A DNA stretch of 64,000 nt, from contig CAYVQZ010000009.1 of NCBI GenBank assembly GCA_964453435.1, positions 29,434 to 93,433 of the forward strand, given 5' to 3'. A program made the translations under genes and the position numbers. Of the stretch, positions 1-8,640 are shown one piece after another; position 1 is the first letter of the stretch, and each line of letters begins with the position of its first letter. Below the pieces are notes generated by a model. The model saw only the letters and a program-made list of their open reading frames with translations, was not told the DNA's origin and made no database searches. This DNA is from CAYVQZ01 sp964453435. GTDB taxonomy: Bacteria; Abyssobacteria; SURF-5.

Positions 1-194
1 TCTCGGATGCCGGCGAGAGCGATTCTCCCTCATGAAAAAGGTCGACGGGACCATGAATGTTGGAATCATAAAAGGCGAAATAAAGGAGGACGGGAATCAC
101 AAAGAGAGCGACAATGCGACGAACAGGGTGGTTGTTCTTCGTTCGGGGTTCGCTCATTGAAAGCCGGCCTGTCGATTCGCCAGGGAGCGCTTAT
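1..194. other. Window edge, no gene recognised
   Basis: The stretch before the first convincing gene contains short open frames rich in Arg, Gly and Ser that look like chance reading frames. I see no tRNA, hairpin with T-run or clear promoter. The SCP2-like gene that follows ends at 195 on the minus strand, so this is probably its 3' flank. Confidence 0.4.
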
Positions 195-632
195 TCACAG
201 AAGGAGATGGTCATAACCTTCGTCGTCCAACATATCCCGGTACTTCTGATAAACGGATTTGGTTATCGGAATAAGTTTCAGGGCCTTGGGAACGCTGCCT
301 TTCGCCTTGATACGTCCCCTCGCGATTGCGAGCGGCACATTCTCTTTGCCCTGGAAATACTTGTTCGCGACGTCCGAATCCATTTTCATCTCGACCTCGG
401 GTTCCCACTCGCATGTACCCCATTTCCATCTCAGGAAATGTCCCTTCTTCGCCGCTGCCGGGTCGGCATACGTGGCATTCAGAACCAGGCCGAGGTCGGA
501 GAATTCCCAGCGCTGCGGCACGCGCGCCGCGGCGAGTTTCGGCCCCATGCGAGGGTCGGTGCTCATCAGCGTGAACAGCTTGTCGAAGACTTCTTTGAAT
601 TCTTTCTTGCTCTTGAATTTCGCCTCGGCCAT
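195..632 (-). CDS. SCP2 sterol-binding-domain-like protein
   Basis: A 145-residue soluble protein with no signal peptide or membrane segment. The layout (N-terminal FKEVFDKLFTLMSTD helix, a beta-rich middle with WEFSDLGLVLNATYAD, then a C-terminal KLIPITKSVYQKYRDML helix) resembles SCP2/alkyl-sulfatase-C-type lipid-binding domains, which hold hydrophobic ligands in a pocket. I chose the ATG at 632 because it follows a purine-rich GGGAGGGAAGAAGG; upstream in-frame codons encode a low-complexity Arg-rich stretch. It lies directly downstream of two ArsA-type ATPase genes in the same orientation with a gap of about 100 bases, so a shared lipid or membrane-protein function is possible but is inference. 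The family assignment is moderate and the cellular ligand unknown. Confidence 0.6.
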   Translation of the reverse strand: MAEAKFKSKKEFKEVFDKLFTLMSTDPRMGPKLAAARVPQRWEFSDLGLVLNATYADPAAAKKGHFLRWKWGTCEWEPEVEMKMDSDVANKYFQGKENVPLAIARGRIKAKGSVPKALKLIPITKSVYQKYRDMLDDEGYDHLLL

Positions 633-735
633 CCCTTCTTCCCTCCCGGTGTTCCGCGAAAGCTCTCTCTTTCGCCCGCTTCCCGTTGCTCGGCCGCGCC
701 GCTCCGGCAAGACGAAGGAACAGCGCGACCCGCTT

Positions 736-1920
736 CTAATTATTTCCAAAAACGTGCTTGTTCACCTCCATCAACCCTCCGATGTCGTACACGTCCGTGT
801 CGAAAAAAGGCACCACCCGGATGTTAGTCGATTCCCCGTTCGTGTGTTCGAGCAGCCGACGAATGTTTTCTTCGTCTATCTCGGCGAGGTTCTCGAAATT
901 TTTCAAGTTCCCGATCAGACGCGCAGTTACCGAATGCATCGCCCGTTCTTCCCTGTCGTTTTGGGAGAGAGAGGCGCTGAGCTTCCGCGCCAGTTCCGCA
1001 GAAGCTCCGTCCGACAACAGGCGGACCGTCTGAGCATCGAGTCGAAAGCCGATGTGCGCCTTGTTCACTATGAGGCCGAAGAACGGCATATCGTACTCGA
1101 TGAGCTTGTCATAGAAATACATCGCCTCCTCGACGGTGATGTCCTCCGGGCTGGTAACCAGCAGAAACCCGGTTGTTCGGTCCCGAAGAAGCTCGTAGAC
1201 ACCGCTCGCTCGCTCCTTGAACCCGTCATACATTCCCTCGAACGCAAGAAAGAACTCGGAAGCGACTTTCAGCGCGGCAATGCCGGTGACCCGTTCGAGC
1301 GTTTTCAGGATGACGGCCGACCCTTTCTGGAACACGCGAATGCCCGCCCTGCCAGCCGAGAAGTAGGGTTTCAGGAACCACTTGAGCACACTGCCGTCGA
1401 GAAACTCCGTCATCCGCCGCGGGGCATCCAGAAAGTCCAGCGCGTGCTTCGTCGGCGGCGTGTCGAGCACAATCAGGTCGTATTTGTCTTCGTAATAAAT
1501 CTCATACAGCTTTTCCATCGCCATGTATTCCTGCGAACCGGCAAACGCGTCCGAGATATTCTTGTAAAGAACATTGTTCAGAATCCGGTCCCGCATTTCG
1601 TCGTTCACGGAATATTTGATGACCAGTTCGTCAAATGTCCGTTTGGTGTCCAGCATCATGGCGTAGAGTTCGCCCTTGGGCTTGATGCCCGCCTCCGCAA
1701 ATTTTCCGGGAGAGACGCGCCGTTCTTCATTGCCGAGTTCGCTCAGGCCGAGCGAGTTTGCGAGCCGCTTCGCGGGGTCGATCGTCAGCACGATCACCTT
1801 CTGACCGAGAACGGCCGCCTGAATCGCGACCGCCGCGGCTGTCGTCGTCTTGCCGACCCCGCCGCTGCCGCAGCAGACTATGATCTCCTTTTTTCTGATT
1901 AGCTGCTCGAAGGGCGTCAT
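736..1920 (-). CDS. ArsA/Get3-family ATPase lacking the signature lysine
   Basis: A 394-residue P-loop ATPase of the SIMIBI class (ArsA/Get3/MinD relatives). The Walker A region reads CGSGGVGKTTTAAA near residues 17-30. It keeps the P-loop Lys but has Ser where deviant-Walker proteins carry the signature Lys (GKGGVGKT). A switch II-like LIVLDTPPTKHALDFLD follows around residue 150. Family members are soluble dimers coupling ATP hydrolysis to arsenite export or to insertion of tail-anchored membrane proteins. No arsenic genes are nearby and I see no ArsA metal-site cysteine set, so arsenite transport is unlikely. It overlaps the second ArsA gene by four bases (ATGA), implying coupled translation and perhaps a heterodimer. 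Confidence 0.88.
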   Translation of the reverse strand: MTPFEQLIRKKEIIVCCGSGGVGKTTTAAAVAIQAAVLGQKVIVLTIDPAKRLANSLGLSELGNEERRVSPGKFAEAGIKPKGELYAMMLDTKRTFDELVIKYSVNDEMRDRILNNVLYKNISDAFAGSQEYMAMEKLYEIYYEDKYDLIVLDTPPTKHALDFLDAPRRMTEFLDGSVLKWFLKPYFSAGRAGIRVFQKGSAVILKTLERVTGIAALKVASEFFLAFEGMYDGFKERASGVYELLRDRTTGFLLVTSPEDITVEEAMYFYDKLIEYDMPFFGLIVNKAHIGFRLDAQTVRLLSDGASAELARKLSASLSQNDREERAMHSVTARLIGNLKNFENLAEIDEENIRRLLEHTNGESTNIRVVPFFDTDVYDIGGLMEVNKHVFGNN

Positions 1921-2903
1921 GCTCTGTTTCGTTTCCCGATTGACCGCGTCATGAACGCAGCGACCTCCTCGACCAGATGAATATCGAAGCTCTTTGCGAA
2001 CACGAAAGGGATTTCCAGAAACTCATGCTTGAGCAGTCGTTTCAACTTCGAAATGTAGAACTTGTTCAGTTCTCTTCTTCGCGCTGCGGCTTCGTAACAT
2101 TCGAAAAGCATGTCGGTGAATTTTTGTTCCGTTCGATTCAATGCTCTCAAATCTCCGGATGCCGCCCGTTGCCTCATCGTGTTGAGGACTGTCATATCCC
2201 GCTTCCTCAAAACCTCGGGCAACACGGAGTTGATTATGATGTAGCCGATGGGTATCGCCAATTTTTCGTTCACGGTCTGAACCATCTCGAGCGTTTCGTT
2301 GACCGGCATTTCCTCGGGAAGCGTGACAATATTCAATACTGTTTTGGCCGGATCGGTCATGAGCTCGATGATGCGGTCGGCCTGTTTCCTGACCCATCCC
2401 AGCTTTACCGTCTCCGCCGCCGCAAACGGGACCCGCAGAAACGCAACGCCGTGACCGGTCGCAGGGGCATCGAGAATAATCACATCGTACTTCAAACGCC
2501 CGTTGCGTTCCGTCTCCTCCTCCAGCAGCATGATCTTCCCCAACGTCACGAACTCCTTGAGCCCGGGCGCGGCAGCGACGAAATAGCGATATATCTGGCT
2601 GTCGATTATCTGTCGGGCGATCCGGTTCGACCGTACCTGGGCACGGACAAAATCGTCCATCGAGTTCATCGGCTTCAGATTCCTGGCATAGATATTCCGA
2701 TGAACGACCGCCCCCTCGTACCCGGCCTCGGGAGTCCCGAAAAGACGAGAAATGCGCTCCTTCTCGTCCATCTCGACAAGGAGCACGCGCTTGCCCTGTC
2801 GAGAAGCGGCAAGGGCGAGAGCCGCGCAAACGGTGCTTTTCCCCACCCCGCCTTTTCCCGAAACAATCAGGAAGCGCTTTTCGAATATGTCCAGCTGCTT
2901 CAT
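1917..2903 (-). CDS. ArsA/Get3-family ATPase, partner subunit
   Basis: A second SIMIBI ATPase of about 328 residues. The N-terminus carries an intact deviant Walker A motif, GKGGVGKSTVCAALALA, with the signature Lys that the neighbouring ATPase lacks. The switch II region reads VIILDAPATGHGVAFLRVP. The start is placed at the ATG at 2903 (MKQLDIFEKRF), which avoids overlap with the lipase gene ending at 2914; an upstream ATG at 2939 would add 12 non-conserved residues. Its stop overlaps the start of the next ATPase gene as ATGA. Tandem ArsA-like genes in non-arsenic settings occur in several bacterial groups and their role is generally unresolved. A two-subunit ATPase acting on membrane proteins or lipids is my inference. 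Confidence 0.87.
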   Translation of the reverse strand: MKQLDIFEKRFLIVSGKGGVGKSTVCAALALAASRQGKRVLLVEMDEKERISRLFGTPEAGYEGAVVHRNIYARNLKPMNSMDDFVRAQVRSNRIARQIIDSQIYRYFVAAAPGLKEFVTLGKIMLLEEETERNGRLKYDVIILDAPATGHGVAFLRVPFAAAETVKLGWVRKQADRIIELMTDPAKTVLNIVTLPEEMPVNETLEMVQTVNEKLAIPIGYIIINSVLPEVLRKRDMTVLNTMRQRAASGDLRALNRTEQKFTDMLFECYEAAARRRELNKFYISKLKRLLKHEFLEIPFVFAKSFDIHLVEEVAAFMTRSIGKRNRA

Positions 2904-2913
2904 TGTCCGCCTA

Positions 2914-3744
2914 TCATGGATTCCCGTTGACCGCGCCAAGCACCTCTCGGAAAACCTGCTTCGAGAAAAGCAGCGCGATATGTCCCGTATTCCGAATCAT
3001 AACATTGCGGCACAGCCCCGAAAGTTTGGCATTGTCGGGCGGCAGGACAACATTATCGAATTCAGACCACAAAGCCGTGAATGCGACACGCCCGCCTCGG
3101 CTCAACGGCTCGCTCAGCCCCGCAAGGACTTCGGAACCCGGGGAAAACTGTTTTGACGACGGGAAAAGCCCGAGCGCCGCCATTTTTGTCCCGAAGTTCG
3201 GCGTTCCGACCGTTACCGCCGCGCGCACGCACGAGCGGCCGTCCAGATGCTCAATGAAATAGCGAACCACCAGTCCGCCCATGCTGTGGCCGACGAGGTC
3301 CACCTCGTTGCATCCCGCCCTCGCCATGGCGGTCCGCGCCGTCTCCGAGAGCTGGCGGGCGAAGAGAGCAACAGAACCGGACGCAGGCCGAAAATTCGGC
3401 GCTATCACATTCTTCCTGCCGGCATGTGAGAGGCGGCGCCGAAGCACCAGGAACGCCGACCTGTTGTGCATATAGCCATGGCAGAGAATAAGCGGGCGTT
3501 CCCCTGCGTCGAACCGGGCCGGCGCCTCGTTGATAACGTATCCGAGAGGGTATAACACGAGGGAACAAAACGACGCCAGAATCTCGCCGGCGATACCGCA
3601 TATTCTCTCACCAGGGCCGGCCTCGCCGAATTGCCCCGACGGAGCCCGCCGGTTTCCGGTCTCGTACACCCAAATAGCATATGTGCCGAGCACAAGCGCG
3701 GCGTCGATGACCAAAAGTATGGCGAGAACTTTCAGGATAACCAT
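2914..3744 (-). CDS. Membrane-anchored alpha/beta-hydrolase (lipase-like)
   Basis: A 276-residue alpha/beta-hydrolase. The first 25 residues form a hydrophobic signal-anchor (VILKVLAILLVIDAALVLG), so the enzyme is probably tethered to the inner membrane facing the periplasm. The oxyanion strand LILCHGYMHN and the nucleophile elbow VGHSMGGLV identify a triacylglycerol-lipase/esterase-type Ser hydrolase. A plausible catalytic Asp lies in SEFDNVVLPPDNA and the His in NTGHIALLF near the C-terminus. It precedes the two ArsA-type genes on the same strand, ending ten bases before the first. The substrate cannot be read from sequence; phospholipid or wax-ester hydrolysis are possibilities only. Confidence 0.82.
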   Translation of the reverse strand: MVILKVLAILLVIDAALVLGTYAIWVYETGNRRAPSGQFGEAGPGERICGIAGEILASFCSLVLYPLGYVINEAPARFDAGERPLILCHGYMHNRSAFLVLRRRLSHAGRKNVIAPNFRPASGSVALFARQLSETARTAMARAGCNEVDLVGHSMGGLVVRYFIEHLDGRSCVRAAVTVGTPNFGTKMAALGLFPSSKQFSPGSEVLAGLSEPLSRGGRVAFTALWSEFDNVVLPPDNAKLSGLCRNVMIRNTGHIALLFSKQVFREVLGAVNGNP

Positions 3745-3803
3745 CGGAAGAGGTCAAGAACCACTGTCGTAAGCGCGAGGCGCATCAATTCGAAGTCAAT
3801 CTC

Positions 3804-5576
3804 TCATGTTCGAGCCCACGCAAGCAGCTCGTAATCTTCATAGTTCGGCACGAGTCGAATGATGGCCTGTTGAATCTCGTTCCTCACCTCCTCCGCGGTG
3901 GACAAATGAAGCAGGCTGGAGGCAAGCTCTTCGACATCCTTGAGCGACACCGACCGAACAAGTTTCTTCACTTCGGGAATGGCGGTCGCGGCCATGCTGA
4001 ATTCTTTCAAACCCAGCCCCATGAGCACGAGCACCAGAGGAAGTTCGCCGGCAATCTCGCCGCACACGCTCAAGTTCACCCCCCCGCTTCGCGCGGCATC
4101 GATGACCATCTTCATCATTCGAAGTATTCCCGGATGAGTCGGCTGGTAGAGGTGCGCGATGCGGGCGTTCACCCTGTCTACCGCAAGGGTGTACTGAATG
4201 AGGTCGTTCGTTCCCACGCTGAAAAAATCCACCTCTTTTGCCAGCAAATCCGCAATCATTACCGCAGCAGGCGTCTCCACCATCACGCCGACCGGCATGT
4301 CGGGGTTGAAAAAAATGCCTTCCGAATTCAGCTCTTCCTTGGCCTCCTCGACTGCGGCTCTCGCCTGCCGGAGTTCCGGAAGAGTGGAGACCATCGGAAA
4401 AATGAGTTTGACCCGTCCGTTCGCGCTTGCCCGCAAAATGGCCCGCAACTGCGGTTTGAATATTTCCGGATGGTCCAGGCAGAACCTGATCGCCCGGCAT
4501 CCCATGAAAGGATTGACTTCCTTGTATCGCGGGTGTCCGCCAAGAAGCTTGTCGCCGCCTATATCCAGCGTCCTGATGATAACCGGGTTCGGGCTGACCA
4601 GCTTCGCCACCCGGCAGTATGCCTCGGCCTGCTCGTCCTCGCCGGGAGGCATCGCCCTGTTCAAGTAGAGAAACTCGGTTCGGAGCAATCCCACTCCCTG
4701 GGCGCCATGCCGCAGCGCCGACTCCACTTCTTCCGGCAGGTCGATGTTGGCCGACAGAACAATCGTGTGACCGTCGAGTGTCTGCGCCGGCAGGTCCTTC
4801 AGCCGCTCGAGCGCCCGCTCCGATTCGAGAAACCGGTCGCGGCGAATCTGATACTCGTTCAGAGTCCGCTCATCGGGGGCAAGGATCACCACACCCTGAA
4901 TACCGTCCACGATTACAACGTCGTCGCTCCTCACGTGCCGCGTCACATTTTGCAGCCCGACGACGGCCGGAATCTCTAGCGCTTTCGCCATGATAACCGT
5001 GTGCGAGGTGCGTCCTCCGACATCCGTGACGAACGCGGTCACATTCTCCTTGTCCATGCTCGCGGTTTCCGCCGGCGTCAGATCATGCGCCACCAAGATA
5101 ACCTTTTCATTCAGGAGGGAGAGGCTCTGCCGCTCTCTCCGGAGCAACTTGCGAAGAATTCTGCCGCTGACTGCTTGAATGTCCTGCACGCGCTGCCGAA
5201 AATACTCGTCCTCCAACAAAAAGAATTTCTTCTCCAGCGCCTCAACGTTCTCGGAAAAAATGGACTCGATGCTCTTTTTCTCTTCTCGGACCCGCCTGAT
5301 CGTCTCTTCCTTGAGCACCACGTCTTCGAGCAGATGAATATGCGTGTCGAAAATCTCCGCCAAACCGGCCGTGTCGGGTTTCTCTTCGAATTTCTCTTTG
5401 ACCGACAGAATCTCCTGTTTGCTCTCCTCGATCGCTTGCAAGAACCGCTCAATATCGCGCTCGACTTGTTCTTCCGATACCTCGCGGGGGAAAATCCTGA
5501 AAATCTCGCCGTGAAGAACGTACGCCCGGCCGATAACAATGCCGGGCGAGGCCGGTATGCCCTCGAGTTTTCTCAC
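3804..5576 (-). CDS. ptsI: PTS enzyme I (phosphoenolpyruvate-protein phosphotransferase)
   Basis: Enzyme I transfers phosphate from phosphoenolpyruvate to HPr in the cytoplasm. At 590 residues it matches the usual length (about 570-590). The phosphorylated His is His192 in GGRTSHTVIMAKALEIPAVVG-type context, and the C-terminal PEP-binding barrel shows LLRTEFLYLNR, GVMVETPAAVM, FFSVGTNDLIQYTLA and the active-site Cys in VCGEIAGE. It overlaps ptsH by four bases (ATGA). No sugar-specific EII permease or EIIA gene is in the window, so this system looks regulatory rather than a sugar importer. Confidence 0.97.
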   Translation of the reverse strand: MRKLEGIPASPGIVIGRAYVLHGEIFRIFPREVSEEQVERDIERFLQAIEESKQEILSVKEKFEEKPDTAGLAEIFDTHIHLLEDVVLKEETIRRVREEKKSIESIFSENVEALEKKFFLLEDEYFRQRVQDIQAVSGRILRKLLRRERQSLSLLNEKVILVAHDLTPAETASMDKENVTAFVTDVGGRTSHTVIMAKALEIPAVVGLQNVTRHVRSDDVVIVDGIQGVVILAPDERTLNEYQIRRDRFLESERALERLKDLPAQTLDGHTIVLSANIDLPEEVESALRHGAQGVGLLRTEFLYLNRAMPPGEDEQAEAYCRVAKLVSPNPVIIRTLDIGGDKLLGGHPRYKEVNPFMGCRAIRFCLDHPEIFKPQLRAILRASANGRVKLIFPMVSTLPELRQARAAVEEAKEELNSEGIFFNPDMPVGVMVETPAAVMIADLLAKEVDFFSVGTNDLIQYTLAVDRVNARIAHLYQPTHPGILRMMKMVIDAARSGGVNLSVCGEIAGELPLVLVLMGLGLKEFSMAATAIPEVKKLVRSVSLKDVEELASSLLHLSTAEEVRNEIQQAIIRLVPNYEDYELLAWART

Positions 5577-5884
5577 GTGTTCACCTGTGTGTTCTCGCCC
5601 AGACGCTCCTGAAACATGCGCTCGACGACGTCGAGCACCTCCTCGGCGTCGTCTCCCTCGGCAATCACCATGAGCTCCGTCCCTTTGATTGCCGCAAGGG
5701 TCAACACGCCGATAATGCTTTTCGCGTTGACCCGATAGTCATCCTTCTCGATAAACACATCGGATTCATACTTGTTGAGTTCGGTCACGAGGTTTTTCGC
5801 AGGCCGCGCGTGCAATCCCACCTCGTTCTGAACAACGACTTTTCGCTTGTGAATCTGGGCTTCCCGCCTTCTTGGTTTCCTCAT
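5573..5884 (-). CDS. ptsH: HPr phosphocarrier protein with regulatory serine
   Basis: A 103-residue HPr. GLHARPAKN carries the catalytic His (His25 here, His15 in standard numbering) and NAKSIIGVLTLAA carries Ser56, equivalent to the Ser46 phosphorylated by HPr kinase. Both sites are offset by ten, showing a ten-residue basic N-terminal extension (MRKPRRREAQ). The start at 5884 forms an ATGA overlap with the rapZ stop; a longer upstream frame would run through rapZ and is rejected. Presence of both phosphosites together with hprK two genes upstream indicates a dual-input regulator: EI phosphorylates the His, HprK the Ser. Confidence 0.96.
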   Translation of the reverse strand: MRKPRRREAQIHKRKVVVQNEVGLHARPAKNLVTELNKYESDVFIEKDDYRVNAKSIIGVLTLAAIKGTELMVIAEGDDAEEVLDVVERMFQERLGENTQVNT

Positions 5885-6747
5885 TTCCTTCGTAAATCCC
5901 TGTGCGAAACCCTCGCTTCTATTCCCTTGTTCCGCAAAAACTTCCCGAGCGAATTCGCAAATACGACCGACCGGTGCCGTCCCCCCGTGCATCCGAATGC
6001 GACGGTCAAATAACTCTTGCCCTCTCTTTGAAATTCGGGCAGAAGAAACTCCATCAGGTTTTGCAGCTTTTCCAGAAACTCTCTGCTCGTGGGCGAGCGC
6101 ATGACGTAGTCGAGAACCTTCTTCTGGTTCCCCGTGCTCGTCTTGAGCTGGGGCACGTAATTCGGATTCGGGAGAAAGCGCACATCGAACACCATGTCCA
6201 CCTCGGCCGGAACTCCGTAGCGGTACCCGAATGAAAGCACGCTGACGTTCAGTTGGCGCGATGCGTCCACCGAAAAAATCTTCACGAGCCGTTCTTTGAG
6301 CTGGTGGATGTTCAGGTCGGACGTATCGATAATGTGGTCCGCAAGTCGTCGCAGTTTCGACATCTTCTTCCGTTCGCCCTCGATCGCCTCGGGCAGGGAA
6401 CGGTGTTCGCTCAATGGGTGCTTCCGCCGTGTCTCGCTGTACCGGTTTATCAATACCTCGGTGCGCGCCTCGAGAAAAAGAATCTCGCAGCTCACTTCAT
6501 TCTTCCGCAAAGCGTCCAGTTCCTGGAAGAACGTGTTCAAGAACTGTCCCTCTCGAATGTCGATTCCCAATCCCACTCGTTGCAAACGCCCGTGCCGGCT
6601 CTCCCTGCAGATTTCGGCAAACGTGGGGATCAACATCGTCGGAAGGTTGTCAACACAGAAAAAACCGATATCTTCGAGACACTTGATCGCCTGGCTCTTG
6701 CCCGCCCCGGAAAGACCCGTGATTATGACAAAATGGCTCCCCTTCAT
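5881..6747 (-). CDS. rapZ: RNase adapter / nucleotide-binding protein RapZ
   Basis: A 288-residue RapZ (YvcJ/YhbJ) family protein. The N-terminal P-loop GLSGAGKS spans residues 11-18. The C-terminal domain carries VAFGCTGGRHRSVVFAN, typical of the RapZ small-molecule/RNA-binding half. In enterobacteria RapZ guides RNase E to GlmZ and senses glucosamine-6-phosphate; in Bacillus its homologue influences competence. Which role applies here is unknown. It sits between hprK and ptsH with four-base overlaps on both sides, so it is co-translated with the HPr system. Confidence 0.95.
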   Translation of the reverse strand: MKGSHFVIITGLSGAGKSQAIKCLEDIGFFCVDNLPTMLIPTFAEICRESRHGRLQRVGLGIDIREGQFLNTFFQELDALRKNEVSCEILFLEARTEVLINRYSETRRKHPLSEHRSLPEAIEGERKKMSKLRRLADHIIDTSDLNIHQLKERLVKIFSVDASRQLNVSVLSFGYRYGVPAEVDMVFDVRFLPNPNYVPQLKTSTGNQKKVLDYVMRSPTSREFLEKLQNLMEFLLPEFQREGKSYLTVAFGCTGGRHRSVVFANSLGKFLRNKGIEARVSHRDLRRK

Positions 6748-7706
6748 GGTTCATAATCGTCCGGGGACTTTTCATTTGAGGTGATAGCCCGGGTGAGTTG
6801 CTCGCTCAGCAGTTCTTCGCTGTCGAGACCCATTTCCCGGAGACGATGGTTCAGGGCGGCAACTTCAACGATGATCGCCATGTTCCTCCCCGGCCTGACC
6901 GGTACCGTGATCTTTGGGAGCTTCACCTCAAGCACGGTATATGAGTCCTCCGTAATCCCCACACGATCGTATTCCTTCGAAGCGTCCCAGTCTTCCAGCT
7001 CCACGATAAGGCCGATTCGTTTCGTGTTCCTGATGGCGCCCACACCGAAAATATTGCGAACGTCGAAAATCCCGACGCCCCGTATCTCCATGTGATGGCG
7101 CAACAGGCTTGACCCCTGCCCGTACAGGAACCGGTCACCCCTCCTGCGCACGAAAACGACGTCGTCGGCCACCAGACGATGCCCCCGCTCGATAAGCTCA
7201 AGCGCGCATTCACTTTTGCCGACCCCCGCGCGTCCCATGATCAAAACGCCCACGCCGTAGACATCCACCAAAACGCCGTGCAGATTCGTTTCCGGCGAGA
7301 ACTCATTGTCCAGAAACACTATTATTTTGCTCACGACCTTCGTCGTTGTCAGCAACGAGCGGAGAACGGGGACCGACGCGCAGTTCGCCGCTTCAACGAA
7401 TTCCTCCGGCGGCGTCAGTCCTCGAGTAACAATGAAACACGGGATCTCGTATTTCAACACGCGCTCGAGCCGCTCGCTCAACGAATCGCTGCCGAGCTGC
7501 CGCATATAGTTGATTTCGGTCAATCCCATAACCTGCACGCGGTCAAACGCAAAAAAGTCGAGATAGCCCGCAAGGGCCAAGCCGGGCCGGTTGATGTCGG
7601 AAATGGCGATGGTCCTGTCGAGGCCGCTTTCGCCGCACAAAACCTGAAGCTTCAGGTTTTCCTTTGTCTTCTCGATGAAATCGCCGATGGTCAGACTCTT
7701 GATCAT
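6744..7706 (-). CDS. hprK: HPr kinase/phosphorylase
   Basis: A 320-residue bifunctional enzyme that phosphorylates and dephosphorylates the regulatory Ser of HPr. The Walker A loop GRAGVGKS is at residues 158-165, the catalytic His in LHGVLVDVYGVG at 143, and the conserved RGHRLVADDVV follows. The C-terminal signature PGRNMAIIVEVAALNHRLR fits the family. It overlaps rapZ by four bases and follows hpf by 18. In Gram-negative genomes this gene usually signals metabolic regulation through HPr rather than classical carbon catabolite control through CcpA. Confidence 0.96.
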   Translation of the reverse strand: MIKSLTIGDFIEKTKENLKLQVLCGESGLDRTIAISDINRPGLALAGYLDFFAFDRVQVMGLTEINYMRQLGSDSLSERLERVLKYEIPCFIVTRGLTPPEEFVEAANCASVPVLRSLLTTTKVVSKIIVFLDNEFSPETNLHGVLVDVYGVGVLIMGRAGVGKSECALELIERGHRLVADDVVFVRRRGDRFLYGQGSSLLRHHMEIRGVGIFDVRNIFGVGAIRNTKRIGLIVELEDWDASKEYDRVGITEDSYTVLEVKLPKITVPVRPGRNMAIIVEVAALNHRLREMGLDSEELLSEQLTRAITSNEKSPDDYEP

Positions 7707-7724
7707 GGCCGCAAAATCCGTCGC

Positions 7725-8282
7725 TCAAAACTGTCGCCTGAGCAGACAGTATTCCCCCCCTTTGTCACGATAGACAACATTGACCTCATCGGTCTTCGCA
7801 TTCACAAATGCCAGGAATTCATCTTCCGAAACATCAAGTTGCATGATCGCTTCTTCCACCGACATCGGTTTCGGCGCAAACTTGTCACTGATGAGAACGC
7901 GATAGGGGCCATGCTGCTCATGAACTTCCTGCGATTCAGCCGGCTCGGCCGCGGGTTCTTCCGCCGGCGGGGGTTCCGCTTCTTTCCGCCGTTTCGACTG
8001 TCGAACTTTTGTCGTCTTCCGCCTGAGCTGACGCTCGATCTTCTCGATCGCCTTGTCAATCGAGACGTACATGTCGTCGGTCGCCTCGCGACTGTGCAGA
8101 TTGATTCCATTCCCCGCAGAGATGTTTACTTCCGCAAACTGCCGGTATTTCTCGACCGAGAGAACCACCCGCACCTCGATGATGCGGTCGAAATATGGTT
8201 TGATCTTCTGCATCTTCTTCTCGATGTGCTCGCGAATCGGATCGGTGATATCAACATGGCGGCCTGTTACTTGAATCTGCAT
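7725..8282 (-). CDS. hpf: Ribosome hibernation promoting factor, long form
   Basis: A 185-residue protein with the N-terminal HPF/RaiA fold (MQIQVTGRHVDITDPIREHI, then VRVVLSVEKYRQFAEV), an acidic proline-rich linker (EAEPPPAEEPAAEPAE) and a C-terminal domain with MSVEEAIMQLDVSEDEFLAF. That two-domain plan is the long form, which dimerises 70S ribosomes into 100S particles in stationary phase. The start at 8282 is chosen because AAGGAGCGAGAGG precedes it; the longer frame to 8318 adds 12 unconserved residues. It is the first gene of the hpf-hprK-rapZ-ptsH-ptsI unit, behind a consensus promoter at 8444-8472. Confidence 0.94.
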   Translation of the reverse strand: MQIQVTGRHVDITDPIREHIEKKMQKIKPYFDRIIEVRVVLSVEKYRQFAEVNISAGNGINLHSREATDDMYVSIDKAIEKIERQLRRKTTKVRQSKRRKEAEPPPAEEPAAEPAESQEVHEQHGPYRVLISDKFAPKPMSVEEAIMQLDVSEDEFLAFVNAKTDEVNVVYRDKGGEYCLLRRQF

Positions 8283-8443
8283 CCTCTCGCTCCTTACCTG
8301 TTGGGTATCCCCGCGCACAATGGCGCCGCCCCTGCCACCCTTCTTATAAAAGAGTGTGAGCGGAGGCCGTTCCGCGCAAATCGACCCCCGCAGGGCCGCG
8401 GTCCGAAATGAATAACACCCGCGAAGTCAAACAAATCAAACAA

Positions 8444-8472
8444 ATTATAGCATCCGGGCATAGGGGTGTCAA
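8444..8472 (-). promoter_or_regulatory. Consensus sigma-70 promoter for the hpf-hprK-rapZ-ptsHI unit
   Basis: On the minus strand a perfect TTGACA (8467-8472) is followed by a 17-base spacer and a perfect TATAAT (8444-8449). The predicted transcript starts near 8437, about 155 bases before the hpf ATG. It is one of the best promoter matches in the window. Confidence 0.85.
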
Positions 8473-8640
8473 TTGACCCGAAGTCCCTTCGCGCCACGGC
8501 AAACCTCTCCGCACAACCGCTCGCAGGAGCCGTTCCGACGCGACCATGGCTGCGGCCCAAACGCCAGCCGGAAACCGTACATCCGATCCACGGATTGCGG
8601 AGGGCAGGGGGCTATGAATCTCTCCCGCGGCCGCTCTTTC

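Noticed and set aside
259..1902. A 547-codon plus-strand frame
   Set aside because: Antisense to the first ArsA-type ATPase and the SCP2-like gene.
736..2903. Arsenite-export ATPase (ArsA) function
   Set aside because: There are no arsB, arsD or arsR neighbours and no metal-site cysteine arrangement that I can recognise.
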